Source of the DNA: Candidatus Intricatilinea gracilis
GTDB lineage: Bacteria > Pseudomonadota > Gammaproteobacteria > Burkholderiales > Burkholderiaceae_C
Length of the DNA stretch: 64,000 bases
Direction: 5' to 3'
Assembly (NCBI GenBank): GCA_016702605.1
Contig: JADJDQ010000003.1
Coordinates: 485,501-549,500 of the forward strand
Every line of letters starts with the position of its first letter. The stretch's first letter is position 1. The position numbers and the translations under genes were made by a program. The notes under the pieces were generated by a model. That model ran no database searches. It was not told the origin of the DNA and was given only the letters and a program-made list of their open reading frames with translations. Below are positions 24,473-32,460 of the stretch, in pieces.

Positions 24473-24838
24473 TCAGGCGGCCGAGGCGAGTTCTTCGACG
24501 ACCGCGGCCAGGCGGCTCGGGTTGAAAGGTTTGACGACGTATTCGTCCGCGCCGGCGGCACGCCCGATCGCCATGTCGTTGCGGTGGCCCCGGCCACTCA
24601 CCAGCACCACCTTGGCATGGCAGGTACGGGGGTCGCTCTTGATGAGCCGGCACAGGTCCAGGCCATCGATCTCGCCGGGCAACATGACGTCGAGCAGTGC
24701 CAGGTCGGGCGGTTCGGCGAGCGCGGCTTCCCACCCCGAGGTGGCGTCGATGGCGCCGATGACGTCGTGCTGGCGCCCCACCGACAGGGTCATCAACCTG
24801 CGCAGGTTGGCTTGGTCTTCAACGATGAGTATTTTCAT
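24473..24838 (-). CDS. Stand-alone CheY-like response-regulator receiver
   Basis: 121 residues with only a receiver domain: MKILIVEDQANLRRL (acidic pair), phosphoacceptor Asp in LALLDVMLPGEIDG, the Thr/Ser switch in VVLVSGRG and Lys in YVVKPFNP. No output domain follows. It may signal by protein contact; its partner kinase is not adjacent. The two paralogous unknown genes downstream on the same strand could be partners, judged only by proximity. Confidence 0.9.
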   Translation of the reverse strand: MKILIVEDQANLRRLMTLSVGRQHDVIGAIDATSGWEAALAEPPDLALLDVMLPGEIDGLDLCRLIKSDPRTCHAKVVLVSGRGHRNDMAIGRAAGADEYVVKPFNPSRLAAVVEELASAA

Positions 24839-25030
24839 TTGGCGGGAGCCTGCAGGCGCGCGGCGGGCAAGCAGGGCTCGCACGTGTGATCGGGAGGGGA
24901 TGATCGTCTGTTGCAAGTCTGATGACGAGATTGGCCTCGTGTTCGGCCCGGCGAGAAGCAGGCACAAGGTCACGCTGACCTCGACCAAACCGACCGCGTG
25001 ATCCGGGCGCGCCAACACCCCTGCCCCGAA

Positions 25031-25561
25031 TCAGCAACGCAGTTCGGCTTGGCGCTCACGCAGCTTGCGTTTCCGCGCCGTGATCCTGTCCTGCGTCTGG
25101 CCGGACTGCGGTTGGCGAGCCTGGGCATCCAGCTTGTTCAATCGGGCGTCGAGTGCAGCACAGTCGGCCGTCTTGTTCACGGGGTGTCCGGTGCGATGGG
25201 CCGACCGGTGTTTGGTCTGCGCGCCAGGGTTGCCCGTGCCTGCATCGGGCTGGCGCAGGCGGTCGCCTTCGGCGCGAGCCTGCTCACCCAGGCGCACCTG
25301 GTCGTCGAAGGGCAAACCGTCGGGCACGCTGACGATGCGATCGATCAAGGCCCGCCGCTGCTGGCACGAGTCGGCCGACCAGAAGGTGCCGCCGCTGTAG
25401 GCCTTGCACAGATACAGGCTAGCCGCCTGCGGCACGGCGGGCAGCAAGCACAACAGCAGCCCGGACAGCAGCGACAAGGCTCCGCGGCGAGTCCGCGGGG
25501 TCAACGGGGTCAACGGGGTCAACGGGGTCAACGGGGTCAACGGGATGACGAAGCCTGGCAT
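25031..25561 (-). CDS. Secreted protein of unknown function with Pro-Leu-Thr repeat leader
   Basis: 176 residues, started at an ATG preceded by an unusually strong GAGGAGG. The N-terminus carries five in-frame Pro-Leu-Thr units, then RTRRGALSLLSGLLLCLLPAVPQAAS, which is a signal peptide. The repeat therefore extends the n-region. The mature part (LYLCKAYSGGTFWSADSCQQRRALIDRI...) has paired cysteines and resembles DUF4124-like small secreted proteins, followed by a charged helical tail (RKRKLRERQAELRC). A near-identical Ser/Cys pattern suggests one disulphide. Role unknown. It diverges from a membrane-peptidase gene, with a palindrome between. Confidence 0.7.
   Translation of the reverse strand: MPGFVIPLTPLTPLTPLTPLTPRTRRGALSLLSGLLLCLLPAVPQAASLYLCKAYSGGTFWSADSCQQRRALIDRIVSVPDGLPFDDQVRLGEQARAEGDRLRQPDAGTGNPGAQTKHRSAHRTGHPVNKTADCAALDARLNKLDAQARQPQSGQTQDRITARKRKLRERQAELRC
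25501..25544. repeat. 9-bp tandem repeat (TCAACGGGG)x5 in coding sequence
   Basis: Five copies of a 9-base unit, the last missing one base, lie near the start of the secreted protein gene and encode Pro-Leu-Thr repeats on the minus strand. Each unit is three codons, so loss or gain keeps the frame. Confidence 0.92.
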
Positions 25562-25572
25562 ACACCCTCCTC

Positions 25573-25588
25573 GTGAGACGCGTCTCAC
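25573..25588. promoter_or_regulatory. Palindrome GTGAGACGCGTCTCAC between divergent genes
   Basis: A perfect 16-bp palindrome lies 12 bases upstream of the leftward secreted-protein start, just beyond its ribosome site. It is 42 bases upstream of the rightward peptidase start. The form (TGAGAC/GTCTCA) resembles TetR-family operators. No TetR gene is in the window. Confidence 0.6.
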
Positions 25589-25629
25589 TTTACGTCGCCT
25601 GCATGCCGTCGGCTTCCTACACTTTGCCC

Positions 25630-26409
25630 ATGTACACGAGCTGCCCCAAGTGTGGCCATGCGCCGTTGCCGCGGGACCAGTCCCTGCCAGCCGCCTGCCC
25701 GGCCTGCGGGGTGATCCTGGCCAAGCTGCAGCCAGCAGGAGCCGGCGCCACGCCCAGGACCAGCCGTCTGCAGCGCCATTCAAGCTGGCAGCCAGGAGAA
25801 CGGGCATCTCGCTCACCGATCGGCGCGTTGCTGCTGCATGTGCCCGAGCGGGTCGACACCACCCGCTGGTGGCTGCGGGTGGCGCTGCTGGCAGCGTTTG
25901 CCGTGTGGGGCCTGTGGCTGATGACTCGAGACGTGCGTACCGGCGCCATCGGCCAGTCCTTCATCCACGGGCCGCTGCTGGTGTTCCATGAAGCTGGCCA
26001 CGTGATCTTCATGCCGCTCGGCGAATGGATGATGTTTCTGGGCGGTTCACTCGGGCAGTTGCTGATGCCGGCACTGCTGGCCGGCGCCTTGCTCGTCAAG
26101 AACCGCGACCCCTACGGCGCGGCCTTCGGCCTGTGGCTGTTCGGTGTCTCGCTGCTGGATGTGGCGCCCTATGTGTACGACGCGCGCCAGCCGCAGCTGA
26201 TGCTGCTGTCGGGCGCCACCGGCGAGGCCGGCGGGCACGACTGGATCTATCTGCTGTCCAGCCTGGGTCTGCTGCACCGCTCACAAGGCCTCGGGCAGTT
26301 CATCCACCTGCTCGGCGCCGCGGTGGTGCTGCTGTCCCTGGCCTGGGCCGCCTGGGTGCTGCGGCTGCAACGTGCCAGGCTGGCAGGCGACGTGTTGACC
26401 GAAGAGTGA
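25630..26409 (+). CDS. Zinc-ribbon and HEAGH-motif membrane peptidase-like protein
   Basis: 259 residues. Residues 1-30 form a small zinc ribbon (CPKCG...CPACG). The rest is membrane-spanning with about five hydrophobic segments. The second segment region holds LLVFHEAGHVIFMPLGE, an HExxH motif at 120-124, as in M50/site-2-type intramembrane proteases. A later Asp in SLLDVAPYVYDARQ could be a third ligand. I start at the ATG of MYTSCPKCGH; an ATG at 25603 would add 9 residues. The target, if it is a protease, is unknown. Many HEAGH membrane proteins of this size remain uncharacterised. Confidence 0.75.
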   Translation: MYTSCPKCGHAPLPRDQSLPAACPACGVILAKLQPAGAGATPRTSRLQRHSSWQPGERASRSPIGALLLHVPERVDTTRWWLRVALLAAFAVWGLWLMTRDVRTGAIGQSFIHGPLLVFHEAGHVIFMPLGEWMMFLGGSLGQLLMPALLAGALLVKNRDPYGAAFGLWLFGVSLLDVAPYVYDARQPQLMLLSGATGEAGGHDWIYLLSSLGLLHRSQGLGQFIHLLGAAVVLLSLAWAAWVLRLQRARLAGDVLTEE

Positions 26410-26432
26410 GTGTTGCCCGCAGCGGCTGCGTG

Positions 26433-27677
26433 TCAGCTCATCGCGTGGATCATCTCGCGCACCCGCGGGTAGATCTGCTCGCGCCAGCGCCGGCCGCTGA
26501 ACACACCGTAGTGACCCACACCGAGTTGCACGTGGTGGTGTTTCATCCAGGGCTTGATGCCGCTGCACAGGTCGTGCGCCGCCACGGTCTGGCCGATGGC
26601 GCAGATGTCGTCGCGTTCACCTTCGACGGTGAACAAGGCGGTGCGGCGGATCGCCGAGGCGTCGATCCGTTCGCCGTGCACCTCGAACACGCCGCGCGCC
26701 AGCGTGTACTCCTGGAAGACTTGCGCCACGGTCTCGAGATAGAACTCGGCCGGCAGGTCGTTGACGGCGAAATATTCGTCGTAGAACTTGACCGTCGCCT
26801 CGGCCTGATCGTGTTCACCGGCGATACGCTGGGTGTAAAGGTTCTCGAAGGCACTCTTGTGCCGCTCGGGGTTCATCGCCACAAAGGCACTGAGCTGCAA
26901 AAAACCCGGGTAGACACGCCGCATCGCGCCCGGGTAACGCAGCGGCACGGTGTGCACCAGGTTGCGCTCGAACCAGTCGATGGGTTTGCTCACCGCCATC
27001 TCGTTGACTTGCGTCGGGTTGACGCGGCAGTCGATCGGCCCGGCCATGAGTGTCATGCTGCGCGGCTGGGCGTCGTGGTTGCGCTGCGCCATCAGCGCCA
27101 CGGCGGCCAGCACCGGCACGCAGGGCTGGCACACCGCCACCAGATGCGTGTTCGGGCCGAGCGCCTCGATGAAGCCGATGACATGGTCGACGTAGTCGCT
27201 CAGTCCGAAGCTGCCTTCGCTCAGCGGCACCATGCGGGCGTTGTGCCAGTCGGTGATGTAGACGTCGTGGTCGGCCAGCATGGTGCGCGCCGTGTCGGCC
27301 AGCAGCGTGGCGAAATGGCCCGACAGCGGCGCCACGATCAGCACCTTGGGCAGCGGGTGGCCGCTGTCGCCGGCCTGGTCGACATCGGCGCGTTCGAACC
27401 GCAGCAGCGTGCCGAAGGCGCGCCGTTGCATCACCTGTTCGGTGACGGCCACCTCACGTGCCTCACTGCCCTGTCCGACGGTGACCGAATCGATGCCGAA
27501 ACTCGGCCGGGTGTGGGTCAGCCTGAGCCGGGCGAACACCTCGCAGGCCGCGGCCACCTGGCTGATGCCGGTGGCACCGGTCCAGCTGGCCGCACGCAAG
27601 CTCTCGGTGGTGAGCGTGGCGGCCTGCTGCCAGGGCGTCAGGCAGTCGGTCAGGGCTTGATAGGCGGAGTAGAGCAT
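26433..27677 (-). CDS. phaZ: Intracellular poly(3-hydroxybutyrate) depolymerase PhaZ
   Basis: 414 residues. The family degrades stored PHB in the cytoplasm. The catalytic Cys183 is in LVAVCQPCVPVLAAV, the same residue number as in the Cupriavidus necator enzyme. The Asp and His of the triad are in VEGERDDICAIG (about 356) and LGVGHYGVFSG (His389). YITDWHNARMVP, PIDCRVNPTQVNEMA and KPWMKHHHVQLG match the family over its whole length. The start is the first ATG. It implies the organism stores PHB. A weak sigma-54-like sequence lies 45 bases upstream. Confidence 0.96.
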   Translation of the reverse strand: MLYSAYQALTDCLTPWQQAATLTTESLRAASWTGATGISQVAAACEVFARLRLTHTRPSFGIDSVTVGQGSEAREVAVTEQVMQRRAFGTLLRFERADVDQAGDSGHPLPKVLIVAPLSGHFATLLADTARTMLADHDVYITDWHNARMVPLSEGSFGLSDYVDHVIGFIEALGPNTHLVAVCQPCVPVLAAVALMAQRNHDAQPRSMTLMAGPIDCRVNPTQVNEMAVSKPIDWFERNLVHTVPLRYPGAMRRVYPGFLQLSAFVAMNPERHKSAFENLYTQRIAGEHDQAEATVKFYDEYFAVNDLPAEFYLETVAQVFQEYTLARGVFEVHGERIDASAIRRTALFTVEGERDDICAIGQTVAAHDLCSGIKPWMKHHHVQLGVGHYGVFSGRRWREQIYPRVREMIHAMS

Positions 27678-27842
27678 CGGGGCGAAGGCGCTTTCATGTG
27701 AGAAGACAACAGGCAGAACGCAAGGAACGCACCACCCGAGTGTCGACCATGGCCCGGCGACCTCGGGTCAGGCCGCTCACAACGACCGGACAATCACAGA
27801 CTAGGCACGGCCCAGGGCCACCATCTGAAAAATCTGCAGCCT

Positions 27843-27858
27843 TGGCACATGGCTTGCA
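27843..27858 (+). promoter_or_regulatory. Sigma-54 (-24/-12) promoter of the GST gene
   Basis: TGGCAC-ATGGC-TTGCA matches the consensus exactly, with 10 bases between the GG and GC dinucleotides. Predicted start is near 27869, about 19 bases before the ATG, and the ribosome site AGGAGA begins within this leader. No activator gene is adjacent. Confidence 0.82.
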
Positions 27859-27887
27859 CCAAGCTGACCACTACAGGAGACAGACCC

Positions 27888-28550
27888 ATGCCCGCCACCA
27901 CCACGCTGACACTCAGCAGCAAGAACTATTCGTCCTGGTCGCTGCGCGGCTGGTTGATGTGCCGCCTGGCCGGCCTGGAGTTCGACGAGGTCATGCTCGG
28001 CGCCGACGACCCCACGGCCAAGGCCGAGATGCTGCTGCTGGCGCCGTCGATGCTGGTGCCTTGCCTGCGCCACCATGGCGTCACCGTGTGGGACACGCTG
28101 GCGATCGCCGAATACCTGCACGAGATCAAACCCAAGGCCGGCCTGCTGCCCACCGAACGTGCCGCCCGCGCGCATTGCCGCGCCATCTGCGGCGAGATGC
28201 ACTCGGGTTTCACCTCGCTGCGTTCGGCCTTGCCCATGAACCTGAAGGGGCGCTTCCCGAACTACAAGGTCTGGAGCCGCGCCATGACCGACATCGAACG
28301 TGTGCTGCAGATCTGGCGCGACTGCCTGGCCACCTACGGCGGCCCCTACCTGTTCGGCGCCCGGCCCGGCATGGCCGACGCCATGTACGCGCCGGTGGTG
28401 ACGCGCCTGCGCACCTACGGCGTGACCGTTGCCGACCCGGCCTGCGCCGCCTACTGCGCCGCCATCCTGGCCCTGCCCGAAATGGCCGAGTGGACCCGCG
28501 CCGCGCTGGCCGAGCCCGAAGCCATCGACGAACTCGAAGTCGAGTTCTGA
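27888..28550 (+). CDS. Glutathione S-transferase family protein
   Basis: 220 residues, started at the ATG with AGGAGA upstream. The thioredoxin-fold N-terminal domain starts LTLSSKNYSSWSLRGWLM, with Ser in NYSSWS at the usual catalytic position, then SMLVPCLRHHGVTVWDTLAIAEYLHE, the glutathione-contacting cis-Pro and Glu/Asp-Thr/Ser block. The C-terminal domain is all-helical. Substrate unknown. An exact sigma-54 promoter drives it, which is unusual for this family. Confidence 0.9.
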   Translation: MPATTTLTLSSKNYSSWSLRGWLMCRLAGLEFDEVMLGADDPTAKAEMLLLAPSMLVPCLRHHGVTVWDTLAIAEYLHEIKPKAGLLPTERAARAHCRAICGEMHSGFTSLRSALPMNLKGRFPNYKVWSRAMTDIERVLQIWRDCLATYGGPYLFGARPGMADAMYAPVVTRLRTYGVTVADPACAAYCAAILALPEMAEWTRAALAEPEAIDELEVEF

Positions 28551-28593
28551 CCCGACACGTCGCGGCGGTGCCTTGGCTCCGCCCTGCACGTCC

Positions 28594-28641
28594 CGCACCT
28601 TTCGCACGCCCAGCGCAGGTGCGTCGTGCGCGAAAGCGTGC
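28594..28641. repeat. Imperfect inverted repeat between GST and LysR genes
   Basis: CGCACCTTTCGCACG and CGTGCGCGAAAGCGTGC pair with small mismatches around a 16-base loop, between two convergent genes. It may act as a bidirectional transcription stop; no U-run follows. Confidence 0.4.
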
Positions 28642-28769
28642 CGACGCCGGCGTTTGCGGTGCATCGCCACCTTGCCGCCAGACCCAGGGCCGTCGAGCGA
28701 CTTTCCCAGACCATCAACGCTCGAGTCGACCTGGCGCGGCACGTCGCGGGCTCATGCCCCCCACGTCGA

Positions 28770-29654
28770 TCATGTGGGCTGCGGCAACAGGCGTTGCACC
28801 AGCGGGTGTTGCACCTTCTTCTCGGTGCCGATGGCGTAGAACTGTTCATCCACTCCGTCGCAGGCGCCGACCCGCCGCACGTCGTAGCGCGTGGTGAGTT
28901 TGTCTGCGACCAGCTCGGCGGCCGGAAACACGCCCAACCCGCCTGCACCGAAGGTGGCGAGCAGCGCGCTGTCCTCGAACTCGCCGACGATGCGCGGGCG
29001 GATGCCGTGACGCTCGAACCAGGCGTCCAGGCGCGGGCGCACCGCCGCATGGCTGGTCGGCAGCAACACTGGCACCGTGGCCAACGAGCGCGGAAACCCC
29101 TCACTCGCCGCGGCCAGCAGGGCCGGCGCCGCATACCAGCCCAGCGCCGAACTGCCCAGCGCGTGGCTGTACAGCCGCAGGTTGCGGTTGGGCGGCGCTG
29201 GCCGGTCGGCCAGCACCACATCGAGCCGGTGCAGCGCCAGGTCGCCCAGCAGATCGTCGAACTCGTCCTCGTGACACAACAGGCGCAGGTGTGGCTCATC
29301 GAGCACCGGCAGCAGCAGGCGGCGCACCACCAGCTTGGCCAGGCCGTCCGAGATGCCCACCGCCAGCGGCACGCGCGGTGAGCTGACGGCATCGTGCACC
29401 ACGCCTGGCAGCTGCTCGCCCAGGGCAAAGATCTGCTCGGCCTGGTGCAACGCTGCCAGCCCGGCGTCGGTCAGCACCAGGCCCCGGCCGGCCGGCTTGA
29501 ACAGCGCGTGGCCGAGCGACTTCTCGAGCTCACGCACCTGCGCACTGACGGTCTGCACCGCCATGCCCAGCCGCTCGGCACCTCGCGCCACGCCGCCGGC
29601 CTTGGCCACAACCCAGAAGTAGTACAGATGGCGGTAGCTGAAGGCCTGGCTCAT
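28770..29654 (-). CDS. LysR-family regulator, NhaR-like
   Basis: 294 residues. The helix-turn-helix is at the N-terminus (FSYRHLYYFWVVAKAGGVARGAERLGMAVQTVSAQVRELEKSLG), with the LYYFWVVAKxGG pattern of NhaR. The effector domain has LGWYAAPAL and VGEFEDSALLATFGAGGLGVFPA, as in that family. NhaR of E. coli responds to sodium and controls nhaA and pga. Here it diverges from an HPF-like gene, 102 bases away, in a gap rich in T/A (CTTTTTACGAAG). That gene may be its target; this is inference. Confidence 0.85.
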   Translation of the reverse strand: MSQAFSYRHLYYFWVVAKAGGVARGAERLGMAVQTVSAQVRELEKSLGHALFKPAGRGLVLTDAGLAALHQAEQIFALGEQLPGVVHDAVSSPRVPLAVGISDGLAKLVVRRLLLPVLDEPHLRLLCHEDEFDDLLGDLALHRLDVVLADRPAPPNRNLRLYSHALGSSALGWYAAPALLAAASEGFPRSLATVPVLLPTSHAAVRPRLDAWFERHGIRPRIVGEFEDSALLATFGAGGLGVFPAAELVADKLTTRYDVRRVGACDGVDEQFYAIGTEKKVQHPLVQRLLPQPT

Positions 29655-29756
29655 GTTCGCTTTTTACGAAGTGTTCATCTCTGATTCTCTGCTTTTTTGG
29701 AGTTTGTACGGCGCCTATCGTGCGGCCTCGTTTCAACCCGACCCAGGAGTGAGTCC

Positions 29757-30104
29757 ATGCAAGTGCTCTTCGAATCGCGCCATCCGCAAGGTGACCAGCT
29801 GCGCGGTTTCGCCGTGCGACGCACGGTGTTCGTGATGCGCCGTGTCACCCAGCTGGTGCCGCGCGCCCGCATCCAGCTGTCGGACCTGAACGGCCCGCGC
29901 GGCGGCGTCGACAAGCAGTGCCGCATCGAACTGGCCACCGACGGCGCCGGCCACATCGTCGCCAGCTCGACCGCCCGCACCTGGCGCGGCGCCCTCAATG
30001 CCGCGCTGGCGCGCGCCGTCCGCGCGGTGATGCGCCTGTGGCGACGCGGCCGCGAGGCGCAACGCCCGCGCCAAGCGCAAGCCGCGCTGGGTCACGACAG
30101 CTGA
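29757..30104 (+). CDS. HPF/RaiA-like ribosome-associated protein
   Basis: 115 residues from the ATG following CAGGAG. The RaiA/HPF-type ribosome-binding fold is suggested by MQVLFESRHPQG, RRVTQLVPRARIQLSDLNGPRGGVDKQCRIELA, and SSTARTWRGALNAALARAVRAVMR. Such proteins occupy the 30S decoding site to hibernate ribosomes. The similarity is to the sigma-54-modulation-family fold rather than to the long HPF; this is the less usual HPF, since the classical gene next to rpoN is not present here. Confidence 0.75.
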   Translation: MQVLFESRHPQGDQLRGFAVRRTVFVMRRVTQLVPRARIQLSDLNGPRGGVDKQCRIELATDGAGHIVASSTARTWRGALNAALARAVRAVMRLWRRGREAQRPRQAQAALGHDS

Positions 30105-30226
30105 GCACAGATGCGGGCCGACCGGCGTGCCCCAGAGGCCGGCGCATCGCCGCCCTGGCGCGGCCGCCTTCGGCCCGCAACACATCAACACCAACCCTGC
30201 ACAACCCACTCCACCCAGGACACCCC

Positions 30227-30655
30227 ATGCGCAACTACCCCCGCAACAGCCCGCAAGCCGCCGCCCGCATCGTCGCCCTCACCCTGCTGGCCGATGGCCA
30301 CATCGACAAGGCCGAGATCGACACCCTCGACCGTGTCGACACCGCCCTGACCCTGGGCCTGAGCCGGCGCGAACTCGAATCGGTGCTGCAGACCTTCTGC
30401 GAAGACCTGCTGTCGGCAGCCCATCTCACCTGGGCCGACACCTGCCGCGTCGACCCGACCACCCTGGCCCAGTTGATGGCCGAGATCGACGACCCGGCGC
30501 TGCAGCAGCGCCTGCTCGACCTGTGCCTGGCCATCGCCGATGCCGACGCCCACCTGGCCGAAGGAGAAGCCATCGTGATCGAAGGCGCCTGCCAGCACTG
30601 GGGCCTGCACCCCGGCAGCCGGCGCCAGCAGGAGGCGCAGCCCGCCCTGGTCTGA
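30227..30655 (+). CDS. TerB-like helical protein
   Basis: 142 residues, fully helical. AARIVALTLLADGHIDKAEIDTLDRVD is the first TerB/DjlA-type block (A-D-G-x-I-x-x-x-E) and CLAIADADAHLAEGEAIVIEGACQHWGL is the second, so it carries the paired acidic motifs of the tellurite-resistance TerB fold. It lies 35 bases before a TerC-like gene. TerB and TerC are often linked, though nothing shows tellurite resistance itself. Confidence 0.8.
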   Translation: MRNYPRNSPQAAARIVALTLLADGHIDKAEIDTLDRVDTALTLGLSRRELESVLQTFCEDLLSAAHLTWADTCRVDPTTLAQLMAEIDDPALQQRLLDLCLAIADADAHLAEGEAIVIEGACQHWGLHPGSRRQQEAQPALV

Positions 30656-30690
30656 CATCGACAACCTGACGCCTCACCCGGCCCCACCCC

Positions 30691-31674
30691 ATGCTCGAAT
30701 TCCTGCACACCCCCCTGCTCGGCCAGGCCGTCTGGCTCTGGGCCTCGTTCGCCCTGATCGTCACGCTGCTGCTGGCGCTGGACCTGGGCGTGCTGCACCG
30801 CGAGGCACGCGACATCGGCGTGCGCGAAAGCCTGCTGCTGTCAGCCGGCTACATCGGCATGGGCCTGCTGTTCGGCCTGGGCGTGTGGTGGGCGCTGGGT
30901 GAACGCGCCGCCACCGACTACATCACCGGCTACCTGATCGAGAAATCGCTGTCGATGGACAACGTGTTCGTCATCGCGCTGATCTTCTCGTTCCTGGCCA
31001 TACCACGCGAGTACCAGCACCGCGTGTTGTTCTGGGGCATCCTGGGCGTGATCGTGCTGCGTGCGGCGATGATCGGCCTGGGTGCGGCACTGATGCATCA
31101 GTTCAGCTGGATCCTCTATGTGTTCGGCCTGTTTCTCGTCGTCACCGGCATCAAGATGTGGCGGGCGGCCGAGCAGGTGCCCGACATCGCCAGCAACCCG
31201 GTGCTGCTGTTCCTGCGCCGCCACCTGCGGGTGACACCACAACTCGAAGGCAACGCCTTTTTCGTGCGGCGCCCGGACCCTGTCACCGGCCAACCGGTGC
31301 GCTGGGTGACACCACTCTTCCTGGCGCTGTGTCTGGTCGAGGCTGTCGACCTGGTGTTTGCGGTCGACTCGGTGCCCGCTATCTTCGCCATCACCGACGA
31401 CCCCTACATCGTCTACACGAGCAACATCTTCGCCATCCTGGGCCTGCGGGCGTTGTACTTCGCGCTGGCAGCCATGATCCACCGCTTCAAGTACCTGAAG
31501 TACGCCCTGGCGCTGGTGCTGGTCTTCATCGGCAGCAAGATCTTCCTGGTCGGCATCGTCGGCAAGTTGCCCGCCAGTGTCTCGCTGGGTGTGACCCTGG
31601 GCCTGATCGTCGGCGGCGTGGTCTATTCGATGTGGAAGACCCGCGAGCAGTCGCCCGCCCTGAGCCGGACCTGA
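30691..31674 (+). CDS. TerC/Alx family integral membrane protein
   Basis: 327 residues with about nine hydrophobic segments. Conserved acidic membrane motifs include LALDLGVLHRE, ITGYLIEKSLSMDNVFVIALIF and LCLVEAVDLVFAVDSVPAIFAIT, the two Asp/Glu-rich blocks of TerC/Alx proteins that carry or export manganese. Length and YSMWKTRE tail match the Alx group. No yybP-ykoY manganese riboswitch could be fitted into the 35-base gap before it. Confidence 0.92.
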   Translation: MLEFLHTPLLGQAVWLWASFALIVTLLLALDLGVLHREARDIGVRESLLLSAGYIGMGLLFGLGVWWALGERAATDYITGYLIEKSLSMDNVFVIALIFSFLAIPREYQHRVLFWGILGVIVLRAAMIGLGAALMHQFSWILYVFGLFLVVTGIKMWRAAEQVPDIASNPVLLFLRRHLRVTPQLEGNAFFVRRPDPVTGQPVRWVTPLFLALCLVEAVDLVFAVDSVPAIFAITDDPYIVYTSNIFAILGLRALYFALAAMIHRFKYLKYALALVLVFIGSKIFLVGIVGKLPASVSLGVTLGLIVGGVVYSMWKTREQSPALSRT

Positions 31675-31759
31675 CCCGGCCAGGCCGCGGCAGCAAGGGC
31701 TGCGGCCTGACACGCCGGCGACGGTGATATACGGCGGGTGCCCCGCACAATCGCCGCCC

Positions 31760-32431
31760 ATGGGCACCACCTATCTCGTTCGCCACGGCCAGGCCAGCTT
31801 CGGCGCGGCCGACTACGACCAGCTCAGCCCGCTGGGTGTCGAGCAATGCCGGCGCCTGGGCCACTACTGGCGCGAGCGCGGTGTCGTCTTCGACGCAGTC
31901 TTGTGCGGCACCCTGCGGCGCCAGCAGCAGACGGTGGCCGCCATCGCCGAGGGCCTGGGACAGCCATTGACACCCTTGCTCTGGCCCGGCCTGAACGAAT
32001 ACGACAGCGAAGCGCTGGTGCGCGCCGTGCACCCCGGGCCACTACCGGGCACCGACGACGCCGACGGCTTCAAGCTGCACTTCCGGCTCCTGCGCGACGC
32101 CCTGCTCGCCTGGATGGCCGGCCGTGCCACACCCGCCGGGCTACCCACCCATGCCGATTGGCTGGCCGGCGCCCGCGCCGCACTCGACCACATCAGCAGT
32201 CACCATGCCGACGCCGTGGTGCTGGTGGCCAGCAGCGGCGGGCCGATCGCCAACCTGGTGGGCCAGCTGCTCGGCGCGTCACCCGACGCGGTGGTCGAGC
32301 TCAATCTGCGCATACGCAACAGCGCCATCACCGAGCTGGCCTGCAGCCAACGTGGCCACCGCCTGCTCAGCTTCAACCACCTGCCCCATCTGGACGGCCC
32401 GGGCGACTCGGCCAGGATCACGTACACCTGA
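31760..32431 (+). CDS. Histidine phosphatase superfamily protein
   Basis: 223 residues. The phosphohistidine motif is TTYLVRHGQASF near the N-terminus, followed by VLCGTLRRQQQTVAAIAEGL (second catalytic Arg) and the conserved VVLVASSGGPIANLVGQLLG, where Ser-Ser-Gly-Gly replaces the usual VSHGGxI block. The last catalytic His in the classical enzymes lies in that block, so activity may be altered or use a different residue. Substrate unknown. Confidence 0.85.
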   Translation: MGTTYLVRHGQASFGAADYDQLSPLGVEQCRRLGHYWRERGVVFDAVLCGTLRRQQQTVAAIAEGLGQPLTPLLWPGLNEYDSEALVRAVHPGPLPGTDDADGFKLHFRLLRDALLAWMAGRATPAGLPTHADWLAGARAALDHISSHHADAVVLVASSGGPIANLVGQLLGASPDAVVELNLRIRNSAITELACSQRGHRLLSFNHLPHLDGPGDSARITYT

Positions 32432-32460
32432 ACGGTCAGCTGGCGCCGCCGCCCGGCCGA

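Noticed and set aside
28551..28769. Small plus-strand frames after GST
   Set aside because: Low-complexity, no ribosome site; region annotated only as holding an imperfect inverted repeat.
30656..30690. yybP-ykoY manganese riboswitch before the TerC-like gene
   Set aside because: The gap is only 35 bases, too short for the aptamer.
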